A DNA stretch of 6,865 bases, taken from NCBI GenBank assembly GCA_026985945.1, contig JALSPN010000259.1, forward strand, positions 1 through 6,865. The letters are read 5' to 3'. The notes under the pieces were generated by a model, which had not been told where the DNA came from, did no database searches, and saw only the letters and a list, made by a program, of their open reading frames with translations. The stretch comes from Thermodesulfobacteriales bacterium. Lineage in GTDB: Bacteria; Desulfobacterota; Thermodesulfobacteria; Thermodesulfobacteriales; Thermodesulfatatoraceae. Positions 6,042-6,865 of this stretch are shown here, one piece after another. A program made the translations under genes and the position numbers. The first letter of the stretch is position 1; the number at the start of each line of letters is the position of its first letter.

Positions 6042-6865
6042 GGGAGAAGAAAAACTTCTACCAGTTCGTCTTCGTAAATTCCTTCCGCATTTTCAGGAAT
6101 TCTCAAAAATCCATCGGCCTCTGCCATAGAAGAGATGAGGCCTGATTTTTTAAAAATAGGGTGGGCGAAAAGGCCTTCTTCAGTTTCTTCAAGCTTTACC
6201 CTCAAAAAATCTTCTCGCCCCGGGGTAGAGGGAATATTGCGGGTAGCGCGGGCCTTAATTCTGGGGAGGAAAAGGTTTTCGCCTCTGGCCCCTTGAAGAT
6301 GGAGGAGAAGGGGACGGACAAGAAAGTAAAAAATAAGAAGGGCACTCGCCACCTGCCCTGGCAGGCCAAAGACGGCCCTGTTTTTCGACCTGGCCAGAAT
6401 AGTAGGTTTGCCAGGCTTGACCGCAATTCCATGACAGATAATTTCCGCCTCAGGGAGTTTTGAGATGGCCTTGAGGGTGAAGTCTCTCGTCCCCACCGAG
6501 GAACCTCCCGAAATCAATACGACGTCATTTTCAGAAAAGGCCCGACGCAAAGTCTCAAGGAGCACCTTTTCTTCATCAGGTATAATGCCGTAGAGCTTAG
6601 GGAGACTTTGGGCCTCTAGGGCAGCAGAATAAAGGGTATAGGAGTTAATATCACGAATCTTTCCAGGAGAGAGGGGCTTTTCAGGAGGGACTATCTCATC
6701 TCCGGTAGAGATAATCCCCACACGGGGCTTTTCTCTTACGGTTACACGGGTGATCCCCAAACCTGCCAGCACTCCCGCTACCGAAGGGGTGATTTTCTGG
6801 CCGGCTTCAAAAAGAAGCTTTCCTCTCTGATAATCTTCTCCGACGGTGATGACGTTTTCTTGCGG
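6038..6865 (-). CDS. moeA: Molybdopterin molybdenumtransferase MoeA, 5' end outside window
   Basis: MoeA hydrolyses adenylylated molybdopterin and inserts molybdate, the last general step of Moco synthesis. The reverse strand is open from the window edge (6865) to a TAA at 6040-6038, giving 275 residues. The GTG at 6772-6770 is internal: the 31 codons before it (PQENVITVGEDYQRG and on) are typical MoeA, so the gene continues beyond the window. Visible motifs are RVGIISTGDEIVPP (48-61 of the fragment), DINSYTL (72-78), SGGSSVGTRDFT (119-130) and IAVKPGKPT (147-155). The GLPGQVASA loop (167-175) usually reads GLPGNPVSA. The C-terminal domain IV starts near FLPRIKA and ends DELVEVFLLP. About the first 120-130 residues, with domain II, are missing. 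It converges with the PIN/TRAM gene, sharing four bases. Confidence 0.96.
   Translation of the reverse strand, partial: PQENVITVGEDYQRGKLLFEAGQKITPSVAGVLAGLGITRVTVREKPRVGIISTGDEIVPPEKPLSPGKIRDINSYTLYSAALEAQSLPKLYGIIPDEEKVLLETLRRAFSENDVVLISGGSSVGTRDFTLKAISKLPEAEIICHGIAVKPGKPTILARSKNRAVFGLPGQVASALLIFYFLVRPLLLHLQGARGENLFLPRIKARATRNIPSTPGREDFLRVKLEETEEGLFAHPIFKKSGLISSMAEADGFLRIPENAEGIYEDELVEVFLLP

Noticed and set aside
6045..6059. AGAAG-A5-CTTCT hairpin as a terminator for the PIN/TRAM gene or moeA
   Set aside because: The stem is only five weak pairs and is not followed by a U-run on either strand.
1..6865. Mobile element, defence system, CRISPR array or tRNA gene
   Set aside because: Nearly every base is accounted for by housekeeping genes. 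I saw no repeat arrays, transposase motifs, integrase sites or cloverleaf-forming sequence.

Overview
The window is a compact, almost fully coding stretch of bacterial chromosome. Nine genes or gene parts lie on the + strand and a tenth faces them at the right end. The content is housekeeping: the MEP isoprenoid pathway, PRPP synthesis, the large ribosomal subunit, peptidyl-tRNA recycling and an RNA polymerase-binding regulator. The mixture of a CTC-type L25, a small DUF1844 protein, a CarD-family regulator and a membrane-anchored PIN/TRAM protein points to a free-living bacterium. By general resemblance I would place it among the Desulfobacterota/Thermodesulfobacteriota (former deltaproteobacteria), but this is an inference from gene order and protein style, not a search. 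I see no mobile element, phage gene, CRISPR array, tRNA or rRNA.

Left part (1-1315): the tail of an unidentified gene is followed by a MogA/MoaB-family molybdopterin adenylyltransferase, a single-domain universal stress protein with an intact ATP-binding motif, and a 91-residue DUF1844 protein. Middle (1305-4369): ispE, prs, rplY/ctc and pth are packed with overlaps of 11 and 1 bases, a gap of 21 bases and a gap of zero. They look like one operon, probably continuous with the genes to their left. The ispE-prs pairing, with pth nearby, also occurs in distant bacteria.

Right part (4370-6865): a 135-base AT-rich gap is the only substantial non-coding stretch and probably carries the promoter for the next unit, carD plus the PIN/TRAM gene. 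The PIN/TRAM gene runs tail to tail into a moeA gene on the opposite strand. The two coding regions share four bases, leaving no room for a normal terminator. The moeA gene is cut by the window edge at its 5' end.

Functionally, the last two steps of molybdenum cofactor assembly (MogA-type adenylylation and MoeA-type metal insertion) bracket a core-metabolism and translation block. I found no convincing undescribed multi-gene system. The items most worth a second look are an Asn-to-Arg substitution at a substrate-binding position of Pth, the DUF1844-ispE translational overlap, the carD leader, and the terminator-less convergent junction between the PIN/TRAM gene and moeA.
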